This document shows positions 27,209 to 36,600 of a DNA stretch of 64,000 bases, piece by piece; position 1 is the stretch's first letter, and each line of letters starts with the position of its first letter. Below the pieces are notes generated by a model. It did not search any database and had not been told where the DNA came from. It was given only the letters and a program-made list of their open reading frames with translations. Origin of the DNA: Candidatus Thiodictyon syntrophicum (lineage in GTDB: Bacteria > Pseudomonadota > Gammaproteobacteria > Chromatiales > Chromatiaceae); assembly GCF_002813775.1 (NCBI RefSeq), contig NZ_CP020370.1, positions 1,145,501 through 1,209,500 of the forward strand, read 5' to 3'. The position numbers were made by a program, and so were the translations under genes.

Positions 27209-29140
27209 TCAGGCCTCGTCGTCCAACTCCTGGGCGAAGCCCTTGGGCGGCGGGGTCCAGCCCCGCTCGGTGCGGTCGTGCAGGTCCCGGCGGTCGGCGT
27301 TCAGGGCGTCCTGCAGCGAGCCGACATAGGCGCGGATGTGTGCCTGCAGGGCCAGATTGCGGGCGATGTCCGGGTCCTGGTCCCACAGGTCGTACATGCC
27401 GTCCAGGCCCTCGGACTGATGGCGGCGGAAGGCCCGGGTCATCCGCTCCACCTTGTAGGGGTGGAACCCCAGCCGCCGCAGGGCCGCGGCGCCCAGGCTG
27501 AGAGAACCATGGTAGACCTCCCGCAGCGCCACGTCGGCCCCCGCCTTCTTGAGCAGATACATGTGCCCGACGTCATAGGCACGGGCCAGGATGCGGACCT
27601 GCGGATAGGTCCGCCGGACATACTCGACCATCTCCACCGCCCGGTCCTGGTCGTCGATGGCGACGATGAAGAGCCGCGCCTGCGCGATCCCGGCCGCGTG
27701 CAGCAGGTCCGGGCGGGAGGCGTCCCCGTAATAGCTCTTGATGTCGAGCTTGCGCAGCAGGTCGATCTGCTCGGCCCGGTGGTCCAGTACCACGGTGCGC
27801 ACCCCGGCCGCCACCAGCAGGCTGTTGACGACCTGGCCGAAGCGGCCGATCCCGGCGATGACCACCGCCCCCTGCTCATCGATGGTGTCCGGCGCCGGCT
27901 CGTCTGCGTCGGTGCGCAGCCGCGGGGCGATCAGGCGCTCGTAGAGGATGAAGAGCGCCGGGGTCAGGAGCATGGACAGCGCCACCACCAGCGACAGGGT
28001 CCGCGCGAGCGCCGTCGGGATCACGGCGTTCTGCACGCAGAAGGCCAGGAGCACGAAGCCGAACTCACCGGCCTGGGCCAGGCTCAGGGCCACCAGCCAG
28101 CCGTCCCCCGCCGGCAGCCGGAACAGCCGCGCCAGTCCCAGCAGCACCGCCGCCTTGAGCCCCATGACCCCGAACGTCAGGCCGAGCACGGTGGCATAGT
28201 CGGCGAACAGGATGCCGAAATCGATCCCGGCCCCGACGGTGATGAAGAAGATCCCCATCAGCAGGCCCTTGAAGGGCTCGATGGCGGATTGCAGTTCGTG
28301 GCGGAACTCGCTGTTGGCCAGCACCACCCCGGCCAGGAAGGCGCCGAGCGCCGGTGAGAGGCCCACCAGCGTCATCAGGAGCGCGGTACCGATGACCAGC
28401 AGCAGGGCGCTGGCGGTGAAGACCTCGCGCAGCCGCGAGTCGGCGATGAAACGGAACAGGGGCCGCGACAGGTAGTGACCGCCGAGCACCACGGCCGCGA
28501 TCGCCCCCAGCACCACCAGGGCATAGCCCCAGTCCGGCAGGCCGGCCACCAGCGTGGCGGTACCGTGGGCGGCCGGCGCCGCCCCCGCGGCCGCGTGGCC
28601 GGCGGCGTCCCGCCAGCCGCCCGGCCGGGCCAGCAGCGGGATCAGGGCCAGTACGGCGATGACCGCGATATCCTGGAACAGCAGGACGGCAAAGCACGCG
28701 CGCCCGCCTTCGGTCTTGGTCAGGCCCTTTTCGCTCAAGGTCTGGAGGACGATGGCGGTGGACGACATGGCGAAGACCAGCCCAATGGCCAGCGCCAGGC
28801 CCCAGTAGCGCCCCAGCGCCACGGCGCCCGCGGCGATCAGGAGCGCGGTCAGGCCGACCTGGAGACCGCCGAGCCCCAGCAAGCGCAGCCGCATCTCCCA
28901 CAGGCGCTGGGGCTCCAGTTCCAGGCCCACCAGAAACAGCATCATCACCACCCCGAACTCGGCGACCTGCTGCACGTCCTGGGTCTCCCGACCCACCAGA
29001 CCCAGGCCCAGCCCGGGACCGATCAGGATGCCGGCGATCAGATAGCCCAGCACCGAGCCCAGCCCCAGCCGGTTGGCCACCGGGACCGCCAGCACCGCGG
29101 CGGCGAGATAGACGAAGGCGATGAACCAGATACCGTCCAT
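27209..29140 (-). CDS. kefC: KefC/KefB-type glutathione-gated K+/H+ antiporter
   Basis: This CPA2-family system effluxes K+ in exchange for H+ when electrophile-glutathione adducts bind. The 643 residues hold 12-13 membrane helices, starting LGSVLGYLIAGILIGPGLGL, then AEFGVVMMLFLVGLELEPQR and SPALGAFLAGVVLANSEFRH. A cytoplasmic RCK (TrkA-N) domain has the NAD-binding GAVVIAGIGRFGQVVNSLLV and DHRAEQIDLLRKLDIKSYYG. The C-terminal charged tail resembles KefB/C. It is 2 bases from the upstream flavodoxin-like ancillary gene in the same operon, the normal kefFC arrangement. KefB and KefC cannot be separated with certainty from sequence alone. Confidence 0.9.
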   Translation of the reverse strand: MDGIWFIAFVYLAAAVLAVPVANRLGLGSVLGYLIAGILIGPGLGLGLVGRETQDVQQVAEFGVVMMLFLVGLELEPQRLWEMRLRLLGLGGLQVGLTALLIAAGAVALGRYWGLALAIGLVFAMSSTAIVLQTLSEKGLTKTEGGRACFAVLLFQDIAVIAVLALIPLLARPGGWRDAAGHAAAGAAPAAHGTATLVAGLPDWGYALVVLGAIAAVVLGGHYLSRPLFRFIADSRLREVFTASALLLVIGTALLMTLVGLSPALGAFLAGVVLANSEFRHELQSAIEPFKGLLMGIFFITVGAGIDFGILFADYATVLGLTFGVMGLKAAVLLGLARLFRLPAGDGWLVALSLAQAGEFGFVLLAFCVQNAVIPTALARTLSLVVALSMLLTPALFILYERLIAPRLRTDADEPAPDTIDEQGAVVIAGIGRFGQVVNSLLVAAGVRTVVLDHRAEQIDLLRKLDIKSYYGDASRPDLLHAAGIAQARLFIVAIDDQDRAVEMVEYVRRTYPQVRILARAYDVGHMYLLKKAGADVALREVYHGSLSLGAAALRRLGFHPYKVERMTRAFRRHQSEGLDGMYDLWDQDPDIARNLALQAHIRAYVGSLQDALNADRRDLHDRTERGWTPPPKGFAQELDDEA

Positions 29141-29142
29141 GC

Positions 29143-29799
29143 TCAGGCACCCCGCAGCAGCGTCGCCAGGTCCGCGTTGAGCGTGGTCCGGGAGACCGCC
29201 GCCGCCAGGTCGAGCCGATCCTCACGCAGGGCGGTGAGCACCCGCACCCAGTCGGCCACATGGCCCGGCATCCGCCCCTCATCGACCGCGGTGCGGGCAC
29301 CGAAGAGTGCAAAGGGCGGCAGGTAGACCATGCCGCACAGGCGCGCCATCTGCTCCAGGGGGTGGAGCAGTTCGCGGATGGTGAAGTGGTTGTAGCCGGC
29401 GGCGCAGTAGGCGGCCTCCGGACCGCCGGCGGTCAGGGCATTGAAAAACAGCTTGCCATTCAGGGCGCCGGCCCCGATACCGTAGGCAAAGCCGTGTTCC
29501 AGGACCAGGTCCTGCCACTCCTTCAGGATGGCCGGGGTCGAGTACCAGTAGAGCGGGTGCATGAAGCAGATGACCTCATGGCTCAACAGACGCGCCTGTT
29601 CCCGATCCACGTTGATCTCGAAGGTCGGGTACTCGGCATAGAGGTCCACCAGGGTCACCCCCTCCAGCGAGGCGGTCGCCGCGGCCAGGGGCCGATTGGC
29701 CTCGGAGCGATCCAGCGACGGATGGGCGAACAGGATCAGGATGCGGCGCCCGGCGAGCGCCCCGTCCCCCCTGGATAAAACCGGCGCCTGCGACGGCAT
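29143..29799 (-). CDS. KefF/KefG-like NAD(P)H:quinone reductase, ancillary subunit of KefC
   Basis: The protein binds the KefC RCK domain and is needed for full antiporter activity; it also has FMN-dependent quinone reductase ability. The 218-residue flavodoxin fold shows RRILILFAHPSLDRSEANRP, ICFMHPLYWYSTPAILKEWQ (the HP-WYS flavin loop), then FFNALTAGGPEAAYCAAGYN and EQMARLCGMVYLPPFALFGA. These are shared by KefF, KefG and MdaB-type enzymes. Its stop is immediately followed by the kefC start, so it is the promoter-proximal gene of a two-gene operon. The first 16 residues precede the fold and the exact start is uncertain. Confidence 0.88.
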   Translation of the reverse strand: MPSQAPVLSRGDGALAGRRILILFAHPSLDRSEANRPLAAATASLEGVTLVDLYAEYPTFEINVDREQARLLSHEVICFMHPLYWYSTPAILKEWQDLVLEHGFAYGIGAGALNGKLFFNALTAGGPEAAYCAAGYNHFTIRELLHPLEQMARLCGMVYLPPFALFGARTAVDEGRMPGHVADWVRVLTALREDRLDLAAAVSRTTLNADLATLLRGA

Positions 29800-30046
29800 G
29801 GTGCCCCCCCGGACAAGTGACTGTGTGACTCAGGGTACAGGATACCCAAGGCGGGCGGTCGGGAAAAGCGCGTTGAGCCGCGTCCAGGTGCGGCCCAACG
29901 TCGTTGCGGGCAAGCAAGGCGCGCGGCCTCTGCCAGGCTCAGGAGTATCCCCGCGGCACTGCGGCGGGGTGCAAGCCCGGCGAAACCTATCATGCGCCCG
30001 CGGACAGGGTCACCGCCATTGAGTTACGCCTCACGTCCGGTCCGGT

Positions 30047-30144
30047 CTGGGAGCGCCGCACCCCAGTGCGGCGCGATCTCGCAGCCAACCCCGGCGGTAC
30101 GGCTTGAGCGGAGACCACGCCGCACTGGGGTGCGGCGCTCCCAG
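30047..30144. repeat. Long hairpin, CTGGGAGCGCCGCACCCCAG arms (R4), copy 1
   Basis: CTGGGAGCGCCGCACCCCAG continuing TGCGGCGC (30047-30074) is inverted at 30117-30144. The only other copy is at 45567-45667. The surrounding 29800-30600 holds no gene: it contains R4, a GGGTAGAGCGCAGCGAAACC word (30188-30212), an R2 word (30306-30327) and the R6 mosaic at 30470-30556. Confidence 0.7.
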
Positions 30145-30469
30145 TAGCCGTTGCGGATTGACCAAATGGCAGTGAGGCTGCAGGATTGGGTAGAGCGCAG
30201 CGAAACCCGTCATGCGCCCAACGGGCAGGGTGGATAAGACGCGCGGCACCGAGCCGGAAGGGTCCGGGCCCGGTGCGCGCCGCATCCACTCGCCGAGAGG
30301 TCGGCGGTCCGCACAGCGGACCCTACGGGCAGCATGGCACGGCGATCCCCATGCCGCCGGGCGGGGGCGAGCGTCGCACTACGGTTTTGTATTACAACAC
30401 GATTGTAGCGCCGCTGGCGGGAATGACGATCCAGGCCGTACGACGCATGCTCGCCCCACCGCCGTCTTG

Positions 30470-30556
30470 AGCCCCGAAGGGGCGCCACATACCAGCCCAG
30501 GGCAAAGCCCTGGGTCAGATGGATGGGGGATTCAGCCCTGAAAGGGCGTGACAGAG
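30470..30556. repeat. R6 palindrome mosaic, copy 2
   Basis: AGCCCCGAAGGGGCG, CATACCAGCCCAGGGC with GCCCTGGGT, and AGCCCTGAAAGGGCGTGACA appear in that order. Its end at about 30556 lies about 50 bases before the point where the STAND ATPase similarity begins, suggesting it took part in that truncation. Confidence 0.65.
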
Positions 30557-30601
30557 GACCGCAGGCGATGTTTGTCCGATCGCGAATCGGCGCCATGAGA
30601 C

Positions 30602-31648
30602 CCAAGGCGTTCCACTATCGCACCGGCCGCTCTGGAGCTGATCGCCGCCACCCGCGAAGTCCGCGGCCATGCGCTCACCCTGACGCTGCTCGGCGGCTAC
30701 CTCGCCCACGCGCACTGGGGCGACTGCCGCCAACGCGACCTCGTGGATCTGGCCGACGCCGACGAGACCCAGGGCGGCCACGCCTTCCGGGTCATGGCTG
30801 CCTACGAGACCTGCTTCGGACGCGCGGGCGGGCAAGGCGCCCGGGAACTGGCCGCCCTGCGCCTGCTCGGGTTCTTCGACCGCCCGGCCGCGGCCGGCTG
30901 CCTGGCCGCACTGCGGCAGGCGCCGCCCATGGCCGGGTTGACCGAGCCACTGTTCGTTGGCTCCAAGCGCTTTCTCGGTCTGGGGACCAAATACACCCCG
31001 ATGACCGAGACCGACTGGAATCTGACCCTGAGTCGACTCAGCGACGGCGGACTGATCGAGCCGCCCCCCGCGGACCGGACGGGGCGCGAGGCCCCCGCCA
31101 TCGACGCCCACCCGCTGGTGCGCGAGTACCTGGGCAAGCGCCTGCACGAGGCGCACCCGGACGCCTGGCGTGAGGGGCACCGGCGGCTCTATGAATATCT
31201 GAAGGCGGGTGTCCCCGAGCGCCCGGACGGGATGGCCGGGCTCCAGCCGCTCTACCAGGCGGTCGCGCACGGGTGCCTGGCGGGGTTGCAGCAGCAGGCG
31301 TGCGAGGAGGTCTATCATGAGCGCATCGGCCAGCGCACGAACTTGGCCAATGCACTGCAGCAGCAGGGCGAACGGGGGCCGGCACTCGGGTGCTTCCGCG
31401 AGGCCGAGACCATGCAGACGGAGCATCAGCCCCAGTACCCGCAGATCTACTCGCTCCCGGGCTACCGGTATTGCGACCTGTTGCTGGCCGGACCCGAGCG
31501 CACCACCTGGCGAGCCTTGCGCGCCTTGTGGGAGCGGCTTCAGCCGCGACGCGAGGTCGCGGCAACCGGTGAGGCCCAGTCGCGGCCGCAGCCCGCTCCC
31601 ACAGGGCCTCGGCATCAGGTTGCCGGTCAAGGGGCGGCGTCGCGATGA
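30602..31648 (+). pseudogene. Headless STAND ATPase: ARC2/winged-helix and TPR part only
   Basis: The open frame without a credible start reads LELIAATREVRGHALTLTLL, GGYLAHAHWGD and DETQGGHAFRVMAAYETCF, then LRLLGFFDRPAAAGCLAALR, LSRLSDGGLIEPPPAD and IDAHPLVREYLGKRLHEAHP. Next come TPR-like helices (RTNLANALQQQGERGPALGC and YPQIYSLPGYRYCDLLL). This is the C-terminal half of NB-ARC/STAND ATPases; the P-loop and Walker B half is absent. The left break is near repeat R6 copy 2, and the right end dissolves into an R3 hairpin at 31524-31603. The product cannot bind nucleotide, so it is treated as a remnant. Confidence 0.65.
31524..31603. repeat. R3 hairpin, copy 3, inside the STAND remnant
   Basis: TGTGGGAGCGGCTTCAGCCG and a degenerate inverse ending CCCGCTCCCACAGG flank about 30 bases. 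The reading frame passes through it as LWERLQPRREV, a translation typical of repeat insertions. Sequence from 31649 to 31926 has an open frame (VDIETPMQGGVFIEINLWER) that I cannot assign. Confidence 0.55.
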
Positions 31649-31926
31649 TCGGGTCTCGCTGCAGGCTGCGGGCCAGGACCTCACTGAGGTCGATATTGAA
31701 ACGCCAATGCAGGGCGGGGTATTCATCGAGATCAACCTGTGGGAGCGCAAGGCGCTGCCGGAGACCAAGACGGTCGAGTCGGACCGGAACGGCTGGCTCG
31801 CCCGAGTCGGCGGCGGCGGTCGCCGTCTGTCTGCGCTATTTCGACGCGCGCTAAGCGCCGCCCGGGGGTTGACTGGCGTGCGTTCAGGTGTTATCGAGGG
31901 AAAGATCCCAGCCGGAGCCACCGCGA

Positions 31927-32781
31927 ATGAGCAACCGACAATCGAACCCTGAACAGGGTCCCTTCCGCGCCGATCAACTGCGCGACGGCGACCGTTACGA
32001 GCTGACCAATGGCCACCCGATCTACTGCGCCCCGTCCGGGCGCGACCACGCGGGCCCGAACGCGACCGGTGCCGCGCTGCTCGACAGCGACCCGGACGTG
32101 CAGTGGACCGGGGTCGATGCCGGCTATTCCCCGGACCCCGGGACCCTGCGCGCACCCGATGTGTCGGTCGCGGGCCTCACGGGGGTACCGGGCGGGGACG
32201 GCGGCTGGATCCCCGAGGCCCCGCCGCTCGCCCTGGAATACGCCGCCCGCGGACAGGATGAGGCGGACCTGCGGACCAAGATCGTCGACCTGCTCGCCCA
32301 CGGCACCCGCCTGGTGTGGGTGGTGCGCCTGATCGGCCCGCGCCGGGTCGAGGTCCATGCCCCGGGGCAGCCGATGCAGACCCGCGGGGTGGGGGAGCAG
32401 CTCTTGGCCCCGGGTATCCTGCGCAATCCGGTCCCGGTCGCCGCCCTGTTCGATCGTGCCGCCGCCCAGGACCTTATCCTGCGCAACCTCTTGCAGCGCC
32501 GAGGCTATGCGGACCTGGACGCTATCCATAAGGCAGGGCGGGAGGAAGGATGGGAGGAGGGAAGGAAGGAGGGACGGAAGGAGGGACTGGAAGAAGGACG
32601 GGAGGAAGGACGGGAGGAAGGTCTGGCCGACGCAATCCTGACCCTCCTCGCCGCCCGCGGCTTGGCGGTCGACGACACCACCCGCGAGCGCCTGCGCAGC
32701 ACCCGCGACCCCGAGCGCCTGCGCGCCTGGCTGCTCGCCGCAGCCCGGGCCGACACCCTGGCCGGGCTGTTCGACGCCTGA
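31927..32781 (+). CDS. Uma2-family nuclease-like protein with (REEG)n hinge and helical tail
   Basis: The start at 31927 (MSNRQSNPEQGPFRADQLRD), with GGAG nine bases upstream, gives 284 residues. The Uma2 core includes YELTNGHPIYCAPSGRDHAG, the acidic LRAPDVSVAGL and LALEYAARGQDEADLRTKIV, and VDLLAHGTRLVWVVRL, where the Glu and Lys of the PD-(D/E)XK site are expected. A charged hinge at residues 203-234, made of EEGR/KEGR/EEGL repeats, is followed by a helical tail (LLAARGLAVDDTTRERLRST, then ERLRAWLLAAARADTLAGLF) resembling tails on Rpn/PDDEXK transposase-like nucleases. The hinge DNA is a GGAAGGA-type purine repeat. Function is unknown; it is intact and not obviously in an operon. Confidence 0.8.
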   Translation: MSNRQSNPEQGPFRADQLRDGDRYELTNGHPIYCAPSGRDHAGPNATGAALLDSDPDVQWTGVDAGYSPDPGTLRAPDVSVAGLTGVPGGDGGWIPEAPPLALEYAARGQDEADLRTKIVDLLAHGTRLVWVVRLIGPRRVEVHAPGQPMQTRGVGEQLLAPGILRNPVPVAALFDRAAAQDLILRNLLQRRGYADLDAIHKAGREEGWEEGRKEGRKEGLEEGREEGREEGLADAILTLLAARGLAVDDTTRERLRSTRDPERLRAWLLAAARADTLAGLFDA

Positions 32782-32937
32782 GCGAGGTTATTGCCATGAC
32801 TGACGACGTGCTCCGTTCCGAGCCCAACACCGCCCTGTGGATGGCAGCGGTCATTGATCGATGTGGCCGGTTTCGCGCTCCTGCGCGATGGGCTCGCGTG
32901 AGGACCCAGTGTTCGGCCGGGAAGCCGAGCAAATATC

Positions 32938-33627
32938 TCACGCCACGCTGACGCCGAAATGACCGCAGAGGGCCCGCAACCCACCCGCGAAACCCTGTCC
33001 CACGGCCCTGAACTTCCATTCGCCGCCGCGCCTGTAGATCTCCCCGAGGATCATCGCCGTCTCGGTGCCCTGATCATCCGGAAGGTCAAAGCGCACAAGC
33101 TCCACCCCGGTCTTCATGTCCGTGAGACACACAGAGGCCCCGCGGACCTGGCCGAAATCCTGTCGACGCGCATCATCCTCATAAATGGTGACGCCGATCA
33201 CCAGGTGCTGGATCGCCGTCGGGACCAGGTCTAGACTGACCGAAAACGCCTCGCCCGGCCCTTGTTTGCCGTCAAATGAAACGGACCGGCACGCCGAGGC
33301 CACCTGATTGTAAAAGATCAAATCCTCGTCGCCCCGCACCTTAGCGTTGTCCGTCGTCATAAAGACGATGCCATCCAGTTCGATCGCGTCGCCCGCCGCC
33401 GTCCGCTCATTCCATCCCAGGCCGATCCGTAGGCGCTCGACACCGGGGTAGGTCCTGGACAGGGACAGATTCATTCCCTTGGTCAGTGCGACCACCAGTG
33501 GCGCCGCCTTCGCCGCAGGCGCCGGCCGCGGCCGTTCCACCACTACCGCCGGGTCGGGCTTCCCACAAAAGGGACAGAACCGGGTCGCCCAACCCAGCGA
33601 TTCGTTGCAGAATCTGCAGGCCAACAT
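32938..33627 (-). CDS. Zinc-ribbon TerD-domain protein
   Basis: This 229-residue protein joins an N-terminal zinc ribbon (MLACRFCNESLGWATRFCPF then CGKPD; two CxxC pairs) to a TerD domain from about residue 45 (LTKGMNLSLSRTYPGVERLR, LDGIVFMTTDNAKVRGDEDL). The usual Ca-binding GDNRSGxGxGDDE loop is replaced by FDGKQGPGEAFS, so metal binding may be weakened. FGQVRGASVCLTDMKTGVEL and IYRRGGEWKFRAVGQGFAGG complete the fold. It is the last gene of the tubulin-like operon, 3 bases after the tubulin-like gene. Its ribbon closely resembles that of the protein at 45057-45548, linking both halves of the Ter locus. Confidence 0.85.
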   Translation of the reverse strand: MLACRFCNESLGWATRFCPFCGKPDPAVVVERPRPAPAAKAAPLVVALTKGMNLSLSRTYPGVERLRIGLGWNERTAAGDAIELDGIVFMTTDNAKVRGDEDLIFYNQVASACRSVSFDGKQGPGEAFSVSLDLVPTAIQHLVIGVTIYEDDARRQDFGQVRGASVCLTDMKTGVELVRFDLPDDQGTETAMILGEIYRRGGEWKFRAVGQGFAGGLRALCGHFGVSVA

Positions 33628-33630
33628 CGA

Positions 33631-36600
33631 TCAGGTCCCCGGTGGTGCATCCAGCGGCGTCACCGGCCCCGGGACCGCCCCGGGAATCGGCGGTGGGGTG
33701 GCCGGAACCGGCGGCGGGGTGACCGTCGGCAGGGTGGCAAGCTCGGGAATCTGCCCGATCGGCAGCCATCCCGCGAGGCCTTCACGCCAGGCAAGCGTCG
33801 CAAACTCCAGTTGCCGGGCCGCGAGCAACTGCTGCAACTGGAGAAAGGGATAGGGACCCTGCTGCTGACCATTGAGCACGACGAAATACAGGTACTGCGG
33901 TACCACGGGGAGTACGCCAAGCGGCGGCGGCAACGAAGAAGCAAAGGCCGGCGGGGTCGGCGCGGTAGCTGGTCCAGGCGAGGCCGTTGCTCCAGTCACC
34001 ACGCTGGTCGCCGATTGTGCCGCAGGCCCCAACAGGCCGACCAATCCCCCGGCCTCGAAAAAGACCGGGAGCACGACGCGCTTCATCCGCGGTTGCTCAC
34101 TTTCCTGAACCTCCCAAGCATAGGCGTCCGCGTTGGAGTTCTCGACGGTAAGGCTCCACGCATCGATCTTGCCAAGCGCCTGCCGCTGGTACCCCGCGCT
34201 ATCCGCGTCGCTCACCCCCTTACGCCGTGCCTTCTCACGTAGATCCCGCCCCAACTCCTCCGCGATGGCGGCCGGAAAGCCCTTCACGGGCCTTTGACTG
34301 CCCATTTCATCCGCCACCAGGCAGGGCGTGTAGACTTCCTTTGCGTAATAGTCCGACAGGACGGCCAGACACGCTAACTGCACGCCATCGAGACCGCCGA
34401 GCCTGTCATTGACATCGCCGATGATCTGTTCACGATAGGTTTCCGGCAAACCATTCAAGCGGAATGCCCGTTCATTGCCGATACGCCGACTGTCACCCCG
34501 GCTGACGGAAAAGACATACTGCCCGGGCGGAACCGTCTCCGTCCTGGTGTCCCGGACCACGACCCCGAGCATGACCCCCAGCAAATACTGATAAAAGTCG
34601 TCGGCCAAGCGATTGAGCTCGGTCGTCGACGGGGCCAGGGGATGGGTGAACTGGGTGGAGTCGCGGTGGGTGTGGAGCGGGATCTTCTCCGACTCCTTGC
34701 GATAGCTGGTCCGCCACGCCTCCATACCGCGCAGGGTGGTCAAAGGTATCCCGGACAACTCACAATAGCAGACGGCGCGGCCGGGGACGCCGGTATCGAC
34801 AAAGGCCACCTGCTGCGGTGAAATCCCTACGCCGGCGGGCACCTGCGACACCAGTTCCTCCCGGAAGCGCTGCTCGTAGTCGGCCGCGTTGGCTACCCCG
34901 ATATAGCACTTAAACTGATCCGGTTTAGGCTCGAAGTCCTTTCCCCAGCTTGCATCGATCCAGGGCATCGCGCGGGTGATCAACTCCGCGAACCGCCGTT
35001 GCCGCTCGATCGGACGCATGGCCTCGAGCGCGAGCAGGAGCGGATCGCTCTCGTCGGGCAACTGATGTGACAGCGCGGCGATCTGCTGTTCCGCCTTGAC
35101 CCGCAACAGACCAATCAATCGTTCACGCTCTTTCGGCTCCGCGAGCATCGGAAACAGGGTCCGGGAGCCGCCGATATCGATGAAGACCTCATCGGCCCAT
35201 GAGCGCAATTCCCGCATCGGCGGCAAGGGCGCATTTTCTTCCGGCGTGTCGACGAGGATATAGGTCGCATGATCCTTGCGGGTATCCTCGAGCAAGAGCT
35301 CCACCTTGCCTTCGACCGAGTCGATCATGGCCAGCACGGAGGTTCGGCCAGCCTGGAACTCTCCGACCAGCCCGCTCCAGGAGGCATCACCGCGCTCATC
35401 GATACCCTGGCGCTCGCCCAACCACTGCGAAATCCTCTTCAACAGTGCCGAGGCGTGCGAGGCAGCCGTTGCGCGCAGATGAAATTTCAGGAAATTAGAG
35501 ATCTCCTGCTTGATTTGGTTCAGGATCAGGCGCGCCTGCTCCTCCTTGTTGCCGAAGCCGAACAGCCCGCTGCCCTTGGTCTGCTCCAGGTTGGTCAAGA
35601 GGCGATCGTATTCGCAACTGCGGACCACGTCGCGCAGCTCACCATAGCGCCGGGCATTGTCGGCCAAGGCCGCGATCAGGCCGGTGCCGGGATTCTCCAG
35701 GCGATCCTTGATCTGCTCGACCAACGACAGCACGTATTCCAGCCCGCCATAGTCTTTGTTGTCGAGATAGACATAGAGCTGGTCGCGAATCCTCTGCGTC
35801 GTTTCCTTGAACAACTGCGCCGCGTCATGGGTGACGCGATCCTCCGTGGTATCCGCGGTCGAGTCCTGGTCGCGAACCACGTCATGTTCCAGTTGCTTCA
35901 CCGCCTCCCTGATGCACGAGCCCCAGTCATCCTTCTTGTTGGCGGAGGCGATCCGCTCGATACTCGCGGCGACCTTCTGCAGCATCCCATCGATCAATGA
36001 TCCCTGCCGATCGGTCAGCAGGGTTTCGGTCATCTGATAATCGGTAAATTCCCCCCGGTTGAGCTTGGCCCGGGGGTCGCTGATCTCGGGAAAATCGGTG
36101 AATGCCCGCGGCACCAGTTGAATATACTGCGCCATGAAATCGTCGCGTTGCTTGTCGGTCGCCCGCCGCGCGCCCAGGTCCGCCATGGCGACGCCGAAAA
36201 ACGCCTTGAGCATCTCCGCCGTCCAGTGGTAGGCGCGCATGTCGCGCCGGACGCCGCGCTGGGTATCCAATACCGACTGCCCGAAGGCGGAATAACCCTG
36301 GAAATAAGACAGCCGCATGTCGCCATAACGGCCGCCGGGTACGGGCGGGGTAAAGGGAAGGATCTTGTGCTGGCGCTGATTGACCGCAACGGAGCGCTTC
36401 TTGTTGGCGAAATCGATCGAGGCGAAATCCTCGAACAGCGCGTCCGCCACCATGTCATAAATGTCCTTCTGGTTGCTGGTATGCAACTGCGCGAGATTGC
36501 CCGAGTCGATCAGATACACCTCGTCGTAGGGCTTGACGCTCAGCTCCGGGCGGTCATAGGCATCCCAGCGCGTGACGAAACGCGAACCGCCCCGCATACA

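Noticed and set aside
31649-31926. Open frame VDIETPMQGGVFIEINLWER as a separate gene
   Set aside because: No start site, no recognisable family, and it quickly runs into Arg/Gly-rich nonsense; it may be a remnant but cannot be supported.
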